DNA from: Oscillospiraceae bacterium
Lineage (GTDB): Bacteria; Bacillota; Clostridia; Oscillospirales; Oscillospiraceae
NCBI GenBank assembly: GCA_017465025.1
Contig: JAFTXM010000110.1
Coordinates: forward strand, 1-45,695
DNA length: 45,695 nucleotides
Direction: 5' to 3'
Of this stretch, positions 5,849-14,682 are shown piece after piece. The notes under the pieces were generated by a model. The model had not been told where the DNA came from, ran no database searches, and worked only from the letters and a program-made list of their open reading frames with translations. Every line of letters begins with the position of its first letter. The stretch's first letter is position 1. Position numbers and translations under genes: made by a program.

Positions 5849-7507
5849 GTGTATCAGGCTTTGTACCGAAAGTGGAGACCCCAGACCTTTGATCAGGTGG
5901 TGGGTCAGTCCCATGTGACGGATACCTTGAAAAACCAGGTGAAGGCCGGGCGGCTTTCCCATTCCTATATCTTTATCGGCACCCGCGGCACGGGCAAGAC
6001 CACCTGCGCCCGCATCCTTGCCAAGGCGGTCAACTGCCTTGATCCGGTGGATGGCAATCCCTGCGGCAGATGCGCTGCCTGTCAGGGCATAAATGACGGG
6101 ACAGTGCTGGACGTGGTGGAGCTGGACGCGGCTTCCAACAACGGTGTGGACAATGTGCGCGCTCTGCGTGAGGAGGCGGTGTTCTCCCCGGCTTCGGTGA
6201 AAAAGCGCGTATACATCATAGACGAGGTGCATATGCTCTCCACCTCGGCCTTCAATGCACTTTTGAAGATACTTGAAGAGCCGCCTGAGCATCTTATGTT
6301 CATCCTCGCAACGACCGAGATTCAAAAAGTTCCGGCTACCATCCTCTCCCGTTGCCAGCGCCACAGCTTCCACAGGATAGATACCCCTCAGATTGCGGCG
6401 TATCTTGAGTATATCGCAGGGGAAGAGGGCTTTTATCTCAGCCACGAGGCGGCTGAGCTTATCGCAAGGCTTGCCGAGGGCGGTGTGCGTGATGCGCTGA
6501 GTCTTCTGGATCAGTGCTCTGCCCACGACAGGATAGAAGTTGAGACAGTCTATTCGGTTATGGGGCTTGCAGGCAAACGCAGGGTCGCCGCCATGCTTGA
6601 CCATATTATAAAGCACGACACCGCACAGGCCCTGACGGACTTTGGCAGTATGTGGATGGACGGCAGGGACGGCGGCAGCTTCCTCAGGGAGCTGAGCGAC
6701 CTTCTCCGTGATGTGCTCATGCTGAAGGTTGCCCCCAAGCGGGGAACTTTGCTGCTCAGCGGCGGCTACGAGCTTGATGTACTCAAAGGTTTTTCAAACC
6801 GGCTTGAGACAGAGGAGCTTATCTCCGCGATGGAGACCGTGCAGAAGTATCTGGACAGTCTTAAGGATGCAAAAAACCCCAAAACTGCGGTGGAGCTGTG
6901 CCTTATTTCCCTTTGCAACAATACGCTGGGGGAGAATGTCAATGCCCTTCGCGCAAGGATAGCCAGACTGGAAGCCCAGATTGCAACGGGAATTGTTGCC
7001 CAGCCCCGCCGGGCTGAAAAACCGGAATATGTGGAGACGGAGTTTGAGCTTCCTCCCGTTCCGGAGGAAGAGGATGCACCCTTCGTTCCGGAGACGGAAG
7101 AGCCTGAACCCTACAAAGCTGAAATCCCAGATTCCAATCCGGTCGAGACAGAGGAAAGCGCCCCTGTAAAGACGGTAATTGACGACAGCCGGAATACCCG
7201 GACTGTCCCGTGGAGCGAGATATGCCAAAAGGCCGGCCCGGAGCTTTCACCCAATATAAGGTTCAGCCTTTCCGATGAAAGCAAGATAAGCGGAAAAATG
7301 GACGGGGATGTACTGAGGATATTCTCTGCGCCCGGCTTTTTGTATGAGAGGCTCAACCGTCAGGATGTACTGGCAAAATTTGCAGCCGCAGCGTCGGAGC
7401 TTTCCGGGCGTGAGGTAAGGGTCATCCTTTCGGAGTTTTCCAGGGAGAACAGCGTACAGCGCAGTCTGGACGAGCTTAAACAATTCAGTGAAGTAAGTTT
7501 TATATAA
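5849..7507 (+). CDS. dnaX: DNA polymerase III subunits gamma and tau
   Basis: The clamp-loader ATPase that assembles the beta sliding clamp and organises the replisome. The 552-residue protein starts at GTG 5849, 3 nt after GGAGGAGGGAG. The N-terminal AAA+ domain has Walker A GTRGTGKT (44-51) and zinc cysteines C63, C72, C75 and C78. It also has the DEVHMLS Walker B motif and an SRCQRHSF sensor/arginine-finger segment. A Pro/Glu-rich linker (about 385-445) separates this from a C-terminal tau-like domain. No programmed frameshift signal was identified. It follows the SRP RNA and precedes ebfC in the usual order. Confidence 0.96.
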   Translation: MYQALYRKWRPQTFDQVVGQSHVTDTLKNQVKAGRLSHSYIFIGTRGTGKTTCARILAKAVNCLDPVDGNPCGRCAACQGINDGTVLDVVELDAASNNGVDNVRALREEAVFSPASVKKRVYIIDEVHMLSTSAFNALLKILEEPPEHLMFILATTEIQKVPATILSRCQRHSFHRIDTPQIAAYLEYIAGEEGFYLSHEAAELIARLAEGGVRDALSLLDQCSAHDRIEVETVYSVMGLAGKRRVAAMLDHIIKHDTAQALTDFGSMWMDGRDGGSFLRELSDLLRDVLMLKVAPKRGTLLLSGGYELDVLKGFSNRLETEELISAMETVQKYLDSLKDAKNPKTAVELCLISLCNNTLGENVNALRARIARLEAQIATGIVAQPRRAEKPEYVETEFELPPVPEEEDAPFVPETEEPEPYKAEIPDSNPVETEESAPVKTVIDDSRNTRTVPWSEICQKAGPELSPNIRFSLSDESKISGKMDGDVLRIFSAPGFLYERLNRQDVLAKFAAAASELSGREVRVILSEFSRENSVQRSLDELKQFSEVSFI

Positions 7508-7530
7508 AATTCTACATGGAGGAATAAAAA

Positions 7531-7881
7531 ATGGCAAAAGGCGGATTTCGCGGCGGCTTCCCCGGTGGCGGCGCCCAGATGAATATGATGAAGCAGGCTC
7601 AGAAGATGCAGCAGGACTTTCTGAAGATGCAGCAGGAGCTGGAGTCTACCGAGTTTGAGTTTTCCGCAGGCGGCGGTGCAGTAAAGGCCACCATCATTGG
7701 CACAAGAGCACTCAAGGCTATTGAGATAGACCCTGAGGTGGTGGATCCCGATGATGTTGAAATGCTTCAGGACATGATAGTTGCCGCTGTCAACGGCGCG
7801 CTGAAAATGGCCGATGACAAGACCAGTCAGGCAATGTCAAAGCTTCAGGGCGGTATGCCCAACCTGCCGGGACTTTTCTAA
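7531..7881 (+). CDS. ebfC: YbaB/EbfC family nucleoid-associated protein
   Basis: A small DNA-binding protein of 116 residues. A Gly/Phe-rich start (GGFRGGFPGGGAQMNMM) leads into a Met/Gln-rich helix (KQAQKMQQDFLKMQQEL), then the strand-rich GGGAVKATIIGTRALKAIEI. It ends in DPDDVEMLQDMIVAAVNGAL and a C-terminal GMPNLPGLF. These are the family hallmarks. GGAGGA sits 7 nt upstream. It is in an operon with dnaX. The usual next gene, recR, is absent here. Confidence 0.93.
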   Translation: MAKGGFRGGFPGGGAQMNMMKQAQKMQQDFLKMQQELESTEFEFSAGGGAVKATIIGTRALKAIEIDPEVVDPDDVEMLQDMIVAAVNGALKMADDKTSQAMSKLQGGMPNLPGLF

Positions 7882-7895
7882 GTTGATATTCAGAA

Positions 7896-7923
7896 AACAG
7901 CCCGTGCAGTGCACGGGCTGTTT
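7896..7923 (+). terminator. Terminator between ebfC and the GH2 gene
   Basis: AACAGCCCGTGCA (7896-7908) and GCACGGGCTGTT (7911-7922) form a perfect hairpin followed by a short T run. It separates the dnaX operon from the glycosidase. Confidence 0.75.
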
Positions 7924-7944
7924 GGACTAATTGGAGATTATAAT

Positions 7945-9639
7945 ATGAAAACACCATGGACAGATAAGATAGACAAAAATAATCCCCTGCCCGAATATCC
8001 AAGACCCCAGATGGTAAGACCTCTCTGGCAGAACCTCAACGGCAGATGGGATTACGCCATTACAAAAAGCGACAAAGCTCCCGCCCGTTACGATGGCGGC
8101 ATCATCGTGCCGTTTTCGCCTGAAACGGAGCTTTCCGGCGTCATGCGCAGTGTAAAGCCGGACGAATTTCTCTGGTATCACAGGGAAGTGACCATTCCCA
8201 AAAGCTTCATGGGCAAGCGGGTGCTGCTGCACTTTGGCGCGGTGGATCAGGAAGCCGTGGTCTGGGTAAACGGAAGGGAAGTAGCTCAGCATGTGGGCGG
8301 ATACCTGCCCTTTGAGGCGGATATAAGCGACAGCCTCATCGAAGGCAAAGCGGATATACTTGTCCGCGTCATCGACATAAGCGACACCGGCTCTCACAGC
8401 CGCGGCAAGCAGAAAACCAAGCGCGGCGGCATCTGGTACACGCCCCAGAGCGGTATCTGGCAGAGCGTGTGGATGGAGGCCGTACCGGAGTGCTATATTA
8501 AAAAGCTCCGCATCACGCCGGACTTTGACAAGGCCGCCGTTGAGATTACAGCCGAAACTGTTGGCAGCGAGCTTGCATATGCCCAGTTCAATGGCGTAAG
8601 CTATGCCTTGCCCGCCTCTATCCCCGTCCCCGATATGCACCCCTGGTCTCCGGACGACCCATACCTCTATGATTTTACCGTCAGCTGCGGTGAGGACAGG
8701 GTGGAAAGCTATTTTGCCATGCGCAAGTTCTCCGTGGAGAAGGATGATGAGGGTATCATGCGCCTTTTCCTAAACGGCAGACCCTGCTTCCACAACGGCC
8801 TTCTGGATCAGGGCTACTGGCCGGACAGTATGTATACCCCCGCCTGTGAGGAAGCCATGGAGTTTGATATACTTACGGCCAAGGCCATGGGCTTCAATAT
8901 GCTCAGAAAGCATATCAAGGTCGAGCCTTTGCGCTGGTACTATCTTTGCGACAAGCACGGCATGCTGGTGTGGCAGGATATGATAAACGGCGGCGGACAG
9001 TATAATCTTTTCACTATTTCATCCTCCCTCATTACCGGCATCAGCTTCAAGGACAATCATTACAGGCTCTTTGCCCGCCATGATGCCGAGGGCCGCGCAC
9101 AGTACAAGCGCGAGCTTCGGGAAATGATAGAGCATCTTTATAATTGCCCCTGCATAGCCCTCTGGGTACCCTTCAACGAAGGCTGGGGTCAGTTTGATGC
9201 GGCAGAGATGTATGAATACGTGCTCAGTCTCGACAAGACCCGCACCGTGGACCACGCCTCCGGCTGGCACGATCAGGGGGTCAGCGATGTGAGAAGCGAC
9301 CATGTGTATTTCCGCCGCTACAGCTTCAAGCCTGATAAGAAGGGCAGAGCAGTGCTTCTCAGCGAGTTTGGCGGCTATAACCTGGCCTGCGAGGGGCATT
9401 GCTTCAACACCAAGGACTTTGGCTACCGCCGCTTCAAGTCGGAAAAGGAACTGGAGAACGCCCTCACAGAGCTTTTTAAAAATCAGATAGCCCCCGCAAA
9501 AAAGCAGGGACTGGCTGCGGCAGTATATACCCAGCTCAGCGATGTGGAGGACGAACTCAACGGACTCATGAGCTATGACAGGCAAGTGGTGAAGCTGCCT
9601 GTTGAAACTGTCAAAAAAATAATAGATGTGGGTGAATAA
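7945..9639 (+). CDS. Glycoside hydrolase family 2 protein (beta-galactosidase/beta-glucuronidase-like)
   Basis: A 564-residue GH2-type enzyme, shorter than LacZ. The N-terminal sugar-binding domain is clear: RPLWQNLNGRWDYAI, WYHREVTIP, and VWVNGREVAQHVGGYLPFEADIS. A short immunoglobulin-like segment and a TIM barrel follow. The acid/base is Glu412 in FNEGWGQF and the nucleophile probably Glu474 in LSEFGGY. No signal peptide is present, so it should act in the cytoplasm on imported sugars. The substrate cannot be told; beta-galactosides, glucuronides and mannosides are all possible. I chose ATG 7945 because GGAG lies 8 nt upstream and the upstream in-frame ATG 7909 falls in the terminator hairpin. 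The radical SAM gene starts 6 bp after the stop. Confidence 0.88.
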   Translation: MKTPWTDKIDKNNPLPEYPRPQMVRPLWQNLNGRWDYAITKSDKAPARYDGGIIVPFSPETELSGVMRSVKPDEFLWYHREVTIPKSFMGKRVLLHFGAVDQEAVVWVNGREVAQHVGGYLPFEADISDSLIEGKADILVRVIDISDTGSHSRGKQKTKRGGIWYTPQSGIWQSVWMEAVPECYIKKLRITPDFDKAAVEITAETVGSELAYAQFNGVSYALPASIPVPDMHPWSPDDPYLYDFTVSCGEDRVESYFAMRKFSVEKDDEGIMRLFLNGRPCFHNGLLDQGYWPDSMYTPACEEAMEFDILTAKAMGFNMLRKHIKVEPLRWYYLCDKHGMLVWQDMINGGGQYNLFTISSSLITGISFKDNHYRLFARHDAEGRAQYKRELREMIEHLYNCPCIALWVPFNEGWGQFDAAEMYEYVLSLDKTRTVDHASGWHDQGVSDVRSDHVYFRRYSFKPDKKGRAVLLSEFGGYNLACEGHCFNTKDFGYRRFKSEKELENALTELFKNQIAPAKKQGLAAAVYTQLSDVEDELNGLMSYDRQVVKLPVETVKKIIDVGE

Positions 9640-9645
9640 TCCACT

Positions 9646-10491
9646 ATGACAAAGGAAAAAAGGTTTAAAAAGGTATATCTTGAGATAGGCAATATCTGCA
9701 ATCTCAGCTGCTCCTTCTGCCCCGGTACAAGGCGAAAGCCCCGGCAGATGACAGTGGAGGAATTTGCCCTTGCCGCCGAAAAACTCAGAGAATATACTGA
9801 TTATCTCTATTTTCACCTGATGGGCGAGCCTTTGCTGCACCCTCAGCTTGAAGGCTTTCTCGAAATTGCGGCGGATATGGGCTATAAGGTGATAATCACC
9901 ACAAACGGCACGCTTCTTGAGAAAAGGGGCGGCGCTCTGTTGGAAAGCGCTGCTGTCCATAAGGTGAATATCTCGCTCCAATCCTTTGAGGCAAACGAGG
10001 GCGGCGAGCTTGAAGATTATATAAGCGCCTGCGCCCGCTTTGCAGGAGAAGCAGCAGAGCGGGGGAAAATATGCGTTTTGCGCCTGTGGAACAACAATGG
10101 CCTTGATCTGCTCAATGAAAATATAAAAGCCATACTCTCCCGCTATTTCCCTGAGCCATGGGTCAAAAGCCGCATGAGCCTTCGCCTCTCCGACAGGGTG
10201 TATCTTGAGCCGGGGGACAAGTTCGACTGGCCGGACATGGAGGCCGGCGCCGAAACGGCACCCAGCTTCTGCTATGGCCTGCGAGACCAGATAGGCGTGC
10301 TCTCGGACGGCACGGTCGTACCCTGCTGCCTTGACCATGAGGGGGATATCCCCTTGGGCAATATCTTTACGCAAGGCATGGAGGAAATTCTTTCATCTCC
10401 CAGAGCCAAGGCTCTCTACGATGGCTTTTCCCGCCGTATTGCGGTGGAAAAGCTCTGCCGGAGCTGCGGCTACGCCACAAAGTTCAAATAA
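9646..10491 (+). CDS. Radical SAM protein with SPASM-like C-terminal cysteines
   Basis: A 281-residue protein. The radical SAM cluster motif C18-x3-C22-x2-C25 (ICNLSCSFC) is followed by HLMGEPLLHP and VIITTNGTLLE, which are standard core strands. The C-terminal Cys209, Cys227, Cys228, Cys271 and Cys274 (FCYG, VPCC, LCRSCG) resemble a SPASM/twitch auxiliary-cluster domain. Such enzymes often modify peptides or mature other enzymes, but no precursor peptide is visible nearby. It probably shares a transcript with the GH2 gene. The function is unknown. A clear terminator follows. Confidence 0.85.
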   Translation: MTKEKRFKKVYLEIGNICNLSCSFCPGTRRKPRQMTVEEFALAAEKLREYTDYLYFHLMGEPLLHPQLEGFLEIAADMGYKVIITTNGTLLEKRGGALLESAAVHKVNISLQSFEANEGGELEDYISACARFAGEAAERGKICVLRLWNNNGLDLLNENIKAILSRYFPEPWVKSRMSLRLSDRVYLEPGDKFDWPDMEAGAETAPSFCYGLRDQIGVLSDGTVVPCCLDHEGDIPLGNIFTQGMEEILSSPRAKALYDGFSRRIAVEKLCRSCGYATKFK

Positions 10492-10500
10492 AGCGCAAAA

Positions 10501-10531
10501 CACCCTGATGCAGCGCATCAGGGTGCTTTTT
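10501..10531 (+). terminator. Terminator after the GH2/radical SAM operon
   Basis: CACCCTGATGC pairs with GCATCAGGGTG around AGC, followed by CTTTTTGCTTTTT. Confidence 0.88.
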
Positions 10532-10547
10532 GCTTTTTCATCTTTTC

Positions 10548-10790
10548 TTACTTGTCAAGATAAGTCTTCACAAGCTCAGCCATAAGCTCGTCCCTGTCAA
10601 TACGGCAGATGAGCGTACGGGCATTGTTGTAATTTGTGATGTAGGTAGGATCTTCCGAGAGAATATAGCCCACTATCTGGTTTACAGGGTTGTAGCCCTT
10701 AACCATGAGGGAGTTATACACAGAGGACAAGATCTCTTTCATCTCCGCCTTGCTGTCCAGCGCTGCGAATTTCCTTGTTGCATCTTCCAT
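10548..10790 (-). CDS. ireB: IreB family (UPF0297) regulatory phosphoprotein
   Basis: An 80-residue protein matching the IreB/YrzL family throughout: MKEILSSVYNSLMVKGYNPV, then QIVGYILSEDPTYIT, NNARTLI and RDELMAELVKTYL. In Enterococcus, IreB is phosphorylated on N-terminal threonine by the PASTA kinase IreK and modulates intrinsic cephalosporin resistance; Thr5 (EDATRKF) is the candidate site here. ATG 10790 was chosen because AGGAGGGG lies just upstream; a longer TTG start would place that ribosome site inside the gene. It stands alone here instead of beside ruvX/alaS as in many Firmicutes. Confidence 0.88.
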   Translation of the reverse strand: MEDATRKFAALDSKAEMKEILSSVYNSLMVKGYNPVNQIVGYILSEDPTYITNYNNARTLICRIDRDELMAELVKTYLDK

Positions 10791-10823
10791 GCTGCCCCTC
10801 CTGTTCAAATAGTTCTTGCAGAT

Positions 10824-10851
10824 ATTATAGCAGATTGTGCTGTCAAGTAAA
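10824..10851 (-). promoter_or_regulatory. Promoter for ireB
   Basis: On the minus strand, TTTACT (10851-10846), 16 bp, TATAAT (10829-10824), about 30 bp upstream of the ireB start. Confidence 0.65.
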
Positions 10852-10913
10852 GTCGAAAAAACGGGAATATATGCAAAATTTTTGTGAATACTTGCTGAGC
10901 TTTTTCGGCAAAA

Positions 10914-13610
10914 TCAACGGATAACAGCGCCGAACTGCTTTTCAAGTGCCTCCAGAACAGCTTTCACAGTGCTTTCGGCGTGCTCATCTGTGAGAGTCTG
11001 GTCCTCAGCGCGCATGGTCAGGGAGAAGGCCACGGACTTCTTGCCCTCGGCAACGCGGTCACCGGTGTAAACGTCAAAGAGGCTGCAATCGGTCAGGTAT
11101 GCGCCGCCGTTTTCAAGGATGCAGTCCTTCAGCTCGCCCACGGGAATGGAACTGTCGCAAACAACGGCGATGTCACGGGTGGTGGCGGGGAAGCGGGGCA
11201 GGGGCTTGTACACGGGGATACCGCCCTTGACGGAGTAGAGAGCCTCAAAGCTCAGCTCAGCGCAGTAGATTTCTGCATCCACACCGTAGTTTTTGGCGAC
11301 TTCGGGATGGATCTGACCCATAACGCCGATGTAAGTGCCGCCCACATAGACCTTGGCGCAGCGACCGGGGTGGTAGGAGGGATTTTCACGCTCTGCCACG
11401 AACTTTGCGCTCTTTGCGCCCAGCTGTGCAATAAGCTCTTCAACCCATCCCTTGAGCACGAAGAAGTCCACGCCATTGCCGTAAGCGCCGATGGAGACAA
11501 TCTTGGGTTCGTCTGCCAGACCGTCCTCGCGCTTGAGATAGATGCGGCCGATCTCGTAAAGGGCGGCAGCCTTGTTACGGAAGCTGTAGTTGCGGGAGAT
11601 TATCTCCAGCATGGAGGGGAGGATGGTGGTGCGCATGATGGAGGTGTCCTCGCCCAGAGGGTTGAGTATACGGAGACTGTCGCGCAGGGGAGAGTCTGCG
11701 GGCATTCTTATCTTGTCATAGTAGGTGGGGCTGATGAAGGAGTAGGTGATTATCTCATCCATGCCCATGCTGCGGCAGGCAAGACCGATCTCACGCTCGC
11801 ACTGCTGCACATCAGTGAAGCCGCCGCAGGTGCTTATTGCACCGGTGAATTCCACGGGGATCTCGTTGTAGCCGTAGAAGCGGGCCACTTCCTCTGCAAT
11901 GTCGGAATAGTGTTCCACATCGCCGCGCCAGGAGGGAACACAGATGGTGTCACCCTCAAGGGTGAAGCCCAGCTGAGTGAGAATATCGCGCATGGTCTCC
12001 TCGGCAATGTCAGTACCCAGAAGGGCGTTAATCTTCTCAACCTCAAGCTTTACGGTACGCTTTTCGATGGGCTTGGGCAGCACGTCTATTATGCCTTCCA
12101 TGACCTCGCCTGCACCCAGAAGCTCAATAAGCTCGCAGGCGCGCTCAACTGCGGCAACGGTGTTATCAAGGTCAAGACCCTTTTCAAAACGGGCGGAAGC
12201 GTCGGTGCGCATACCAAGTGCGGTTGCGGTACGGCGCACAGAGGGGCCGTTGAAGTTGGCGCTTTCAAAAAGCACCATTGCGGTATCGCCTACGATCTCG
12301 CTGTTCTCGCCGCCCATAACACCGGCAACTGCCACGGGCTTGTCGGTGTCGCAGATGCACAGCATACTGGTGCTGAGCTTGCGCTCGGTGCCGTCAAGGG
12401 TGCGGATGGTCTCGCCCTCTCTTGCGCAGCGCACGTGAATTTCGCCGTTGTCCACACAGCTGAAGTCGAATGCATGCATGGGCTGACCGTACTCGAGCAT
12501 TACGTAGTTTGTAATATCAACGATGTTGTTGATGGGACGCATACCGGCGTTGCGGATACGCTGGCGCATCCATTCGGGGCTGGGTGCTATGCGCACGTTT
12601 TTGACAAGGCGTGCGGTGTAGCGGGGGCAGAGCTCAGGCTCTTCAATGATTATTTTTGCGTGGTCGTTGATATCGCCTCTGGCGCGTGCCTTCACAACGG
12701 GCTCGTGGAGCTTAAGCTCCTTGCCGAAGGTGACGGCGGCCTCGCGGGCCAGACCGATCATGCAAAGGCAGTCGGGGCGGTTGGGGGTGATCTCAAACTC
12801 TACCACATGGTCGTCAAGACCGATCAGCTTGCCCACATCGTCGCCGGGCTTGCAGTCTTCATGCAGCACGAAAATGCCGTCCTCAATGCAGTGGGGGAAC
12901 TCCTCCTGCTTTGCGCGGAGGTCAGCCAGTGTGCAGATAATGCCGCGCTTGCTGTCATAGGCGATCATGTCGCCCACATGGATGTTCTGGCAGTCGGTCA
13001 CAATATCCACAAGGCGGAAGCCCAGATCCAGCTCTACCTTCCACTTGTAGGTCTCGAAGCGCTCAATGTGCAGCACATCGGCGGCGACCACGCTGCCGAA
13101 TATAACGTCGCCGTGGTGAATGTCATGGGAAATGGAGGGCTTTGCAGGGTCGATGGGATGGTAGTCGCCAAGGATGGCGGCGGCCTTTATTACGGCGTAG
13201 GGATAGTCGTGCACAGCGGTCATACCCAGCTCCTTGAGAGAGCAGAGCATACCGTAGGAGGCAACGCCGCGCAGCTTGCCTTTTTCAATCTTCACGCCGC
13301 CGGGCAGCAGGGACTTGTGCAGTGCCACGGGAACAAGATCGCCCTCGTGTACGTTCCATGCGCCGGTGCAGATCTGAACAGGCTCTTCCCCGCCCACATC
13401 CAGCTGGCAAACCAGCATATGGTCGGAGTTGGGGTGCTTTTCAAGCTTTACAATACGGCCCACCTTGACATTGTCTATGGTCTTGGAAAGATCCTCGGTA
13501 ACTTCGCCCTTGGAGCCGGAGATGGTCATAGCCTCGGCAAAGCGCTTGTCATCGTATTCATCTATGGGAAGCTCAACAAACTCATTGAGCCATTTTCTGG
13601 AAAGTATCAT
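10914..13610 (-). CDS. pheT: Phenylalanyl-tRNA synthetase beta subunit with an extra OB-like segment
   Basis: The beta chain of the alpha2-beta2 enzyme that charges tRNA-Phe. At 898 residues it is about 100 longer than usual. The order is N-terminal MILSRKWLNEFVELP, the EMAP-type tRNA-binding domain (about 43-115, KHPNSDHMLVCQLDVG), and then an insertion at about 139-240. The family resumes at CIEDGIFVLHEDCKPGDDVG and FEITPNRPDCL. The B3/B4 editing region (GMRPINNIVDITNYVMLEYG), the B5 domain and the C-terminal anticodon-binding FDX-ACB domain (PRFPATTRDIAVV) follow. The insertion itself looks like a second copy of the tRNA-binding domain. It starts 20 bp after pheS under the same T-box. Confidence 0.96.
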   Translation of the reverse strand: MILSRKWLNEFVELPIDEYDDKRFAEAMTISGSKGEVTEDLSKTIDNVKVGRIVKLEKHPNSDHMLVCQLDVGGEEPVQICTGAWNVHEGDLVPVALHKSLLPGGVKIEKGKLRGVASYGMLCSLKELGMTAVHDYPYAVIKAAAILGDYHPIDPAKPSISHDIHHGDVIFGSVVAADVLHIERFETYKWKVELDLGFRLVDIVTDCQNIHVGDMIAYDSKRGIICTLADLRAKQEEFPHCIEDGIFVLHEDCKPGDDVGKLIGLDDHVVEFEITPNRPDCLCMIGLAREAAVTFGKELKLHEPVVKARARGDINDHAKIIIEEPELCPRYTARLVKNVRIAPSPEWMRQRIRNAGMRPINNIVDITNYVMLEYGQPMHAFDFSCVDNGEIHVRCAREGETIRTLDGTERKLSTSMLCICDTDKPVAVAGVMGGENSEIVGDTAMVLFESANFNGPSVRRTATALGMRTDASARFEKGLDLDNTVAAVERACELIELLGAGEVMEGIIDVLPKPIEKRTVKLEVEKINALLGTDIAEETMRDILTQLGFTLEGDTICVPSWRGDVEHYSDIAEEVARFYGYNEIPVEFTGAISTCGGFTDVQQCEREIGLACRSMGMDEIITYSFISPTYYDKIRMPADSPLRDSLRILNPLGEDTSIMRTTILPSMLEIISRNYSFRNKAAALYEIGRIYLKREDGLADEPKIVSIGAYGNGVDFFVLKGWVEELIAQLGAKSAKFVAERENPSYHPGRCAKVYVGGTYIGVMGQIHPEVAKNYGVDAEIYCAELSFEALYSVKGGIPVYKPLPRFPATTRDIAVVCDSSIPVGELKDCILENGGAYLTDCSLFDVYTGDRVAEGKKSVAFSLTMRAEDQTLTDEHAESTVKAVLEALEKQFGAVIR

Positions 13611-13630
13611 ATTCTCAGTTCCTCCCTTTC

Positions 13631-14656
13631 TTAAAACTGCTCAAGGAAGCGGATATCGTTTTCGAAGATAAGGCGCAGGTCGTTTATCTTGTACTCGCCC
13701 ATGGCAAGGCGCTCAAGACCCATGCCGAAGGCCCAGCCGGAGTACTCGTCCGGGTCAATGCCGCAGCCTGCCAGCACCTTGGGGTGCACCATACCGGCGC
13801 CCAGCACTTCTATCCAGCCCTCGCCCTTGCAGGTGGGGCAGCCCTTGCCGCCGCACTTGTGGCACTGAATGTCCATCTCGCAGCTGGGCTCGGTAAAGGG
13901 GAAGTGATGGGGACGGAAGCGGGTGACAGTACCCTCGCCGTAAATCTTCTCAACAACAAGGTTGAGGGTGGCCTTAAGGTCTGCCATGGTAACGCCCTTG
14001 TCGATGACCATGCCCTCTATCTGGTGGAACATGGGGGAGTGGGTGGCGTCAACCTCGTCCTTGCGGTAGACGCGGCCGGGGGCAATCATGCGGATGGGCA
14101 GCACGCCCTTTTCCATGGCGTGAACCTGCATGGGGGAAGTCTGGGTACGCAGGCAGATCTTGCTGTCCTCGGTGAAATAGAAGGTGTCTGTCCACTCTCT
14201 GGAGGGGTGGCCGCCGTCAATATTGAGCTTTGTGAAGTTATAGTCGGAAAGCTCCACCTCAGGGCCGTCAACTATTTCAAAGCCCATGCCGATGAATATG
14301 TCCTTTATCTGGTCGAGCACGTTGTACATGGGGTGCTTGTGACCGGACTTGTGAGCCACACCGGGGAGGGTCACGTCAATGGTCTCATCTGCAAGCTTTG
14401 CCTCCATGAGCTTTTCGCCGAGGCTGTTCTTGCTCTCTTCCAGAGCGTTTTCAATGTCCTCGCGCAGCTTGTTTGCCAGCTGACCCATAATGGGGCGCTC
14501 CTCTGCGGACAGCTTGCCCATCTGACGGAGAATACCGGTCAGCTCGCCCTTCTTACCCAGATATTTAACTCTCAGTGCTTCCAGCTCCTCAATGCTGCCG
14601 CACTCGCTGATAGCTTTGATGGAGGCCTCTCTCAGCCCCTGCATAAGTTCTTTCAT
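13631..14656 (-). CDS. pheS: Phenylalanyl-tRNA synthetase alpha subunit
   Basis: The catalytic subunit, about 341 residues. An N-terminal coiled coil (about 1-85) leads to the class II core: GFEIVDGPEVE, the motif 2 segment (LRTQTSPMQVHAM, then GRVYRKDEVDATH), and motif 3 with GMGLERLAM. A Cys-rich CHKCGGKGCPTC insert is present, as in many Firmicutes. I chose ATG 14656 because AGGAG then has 8-nt spacing; the in-frame ATG 14662 would have only 2 nt. Expression should be controlled by the upstream tRNA-Phe-sensing T-box. pheT follows directly. Confidence 0.96.
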   Translation of the reverse strand: MKELMQGLREASIKAISECGSIEELEALRVKYLGKKGELTGILRQMGKLSAEERPIMGQLANKLREDIENALEESKNSLGEKLMEAKLADETIDVTLPGVAHKSGHKHPMYNVLDQIKDIFIGMGFEIVDGPEVELSDYNFTKLNIDGGHPSREWTDTFYFTEDSKICLRTQTSPMQVHAMEKGVLPIRMIAPGRVYRKDEVDATHSPMFHQIEGMVIDKGVTMADLKATLNLVVEKIYGEGTVTRFRPHHFPFTEPSCEMDIQCHKCGGKGCPTCKGEGWIEVLGAGMVHPKVLAGCGIDPDEYSGWAFGMGLERLAMGEYKINDLRLIFENDIRFLEQF

Positions 14657-14682
14657 TTCCATTACTCCTATAAAAAAATAAG

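Noticed and set aside
5546-6616. 356-codon minus-strand frame across the SRP RNA and the dnaX start
   Set aside because: It would be antisense to a clear SRP RNA and to the DnaX ATPase domain; composition is not protein-like.
10980-13634. 884-codon open frame on the plus strand opposite pheT
   Set aside because: It mirrors pheT codons on the opposite strand, has a low-complexity Ala/Gly/Val/His composition and no domain; pheT is unmistakable.
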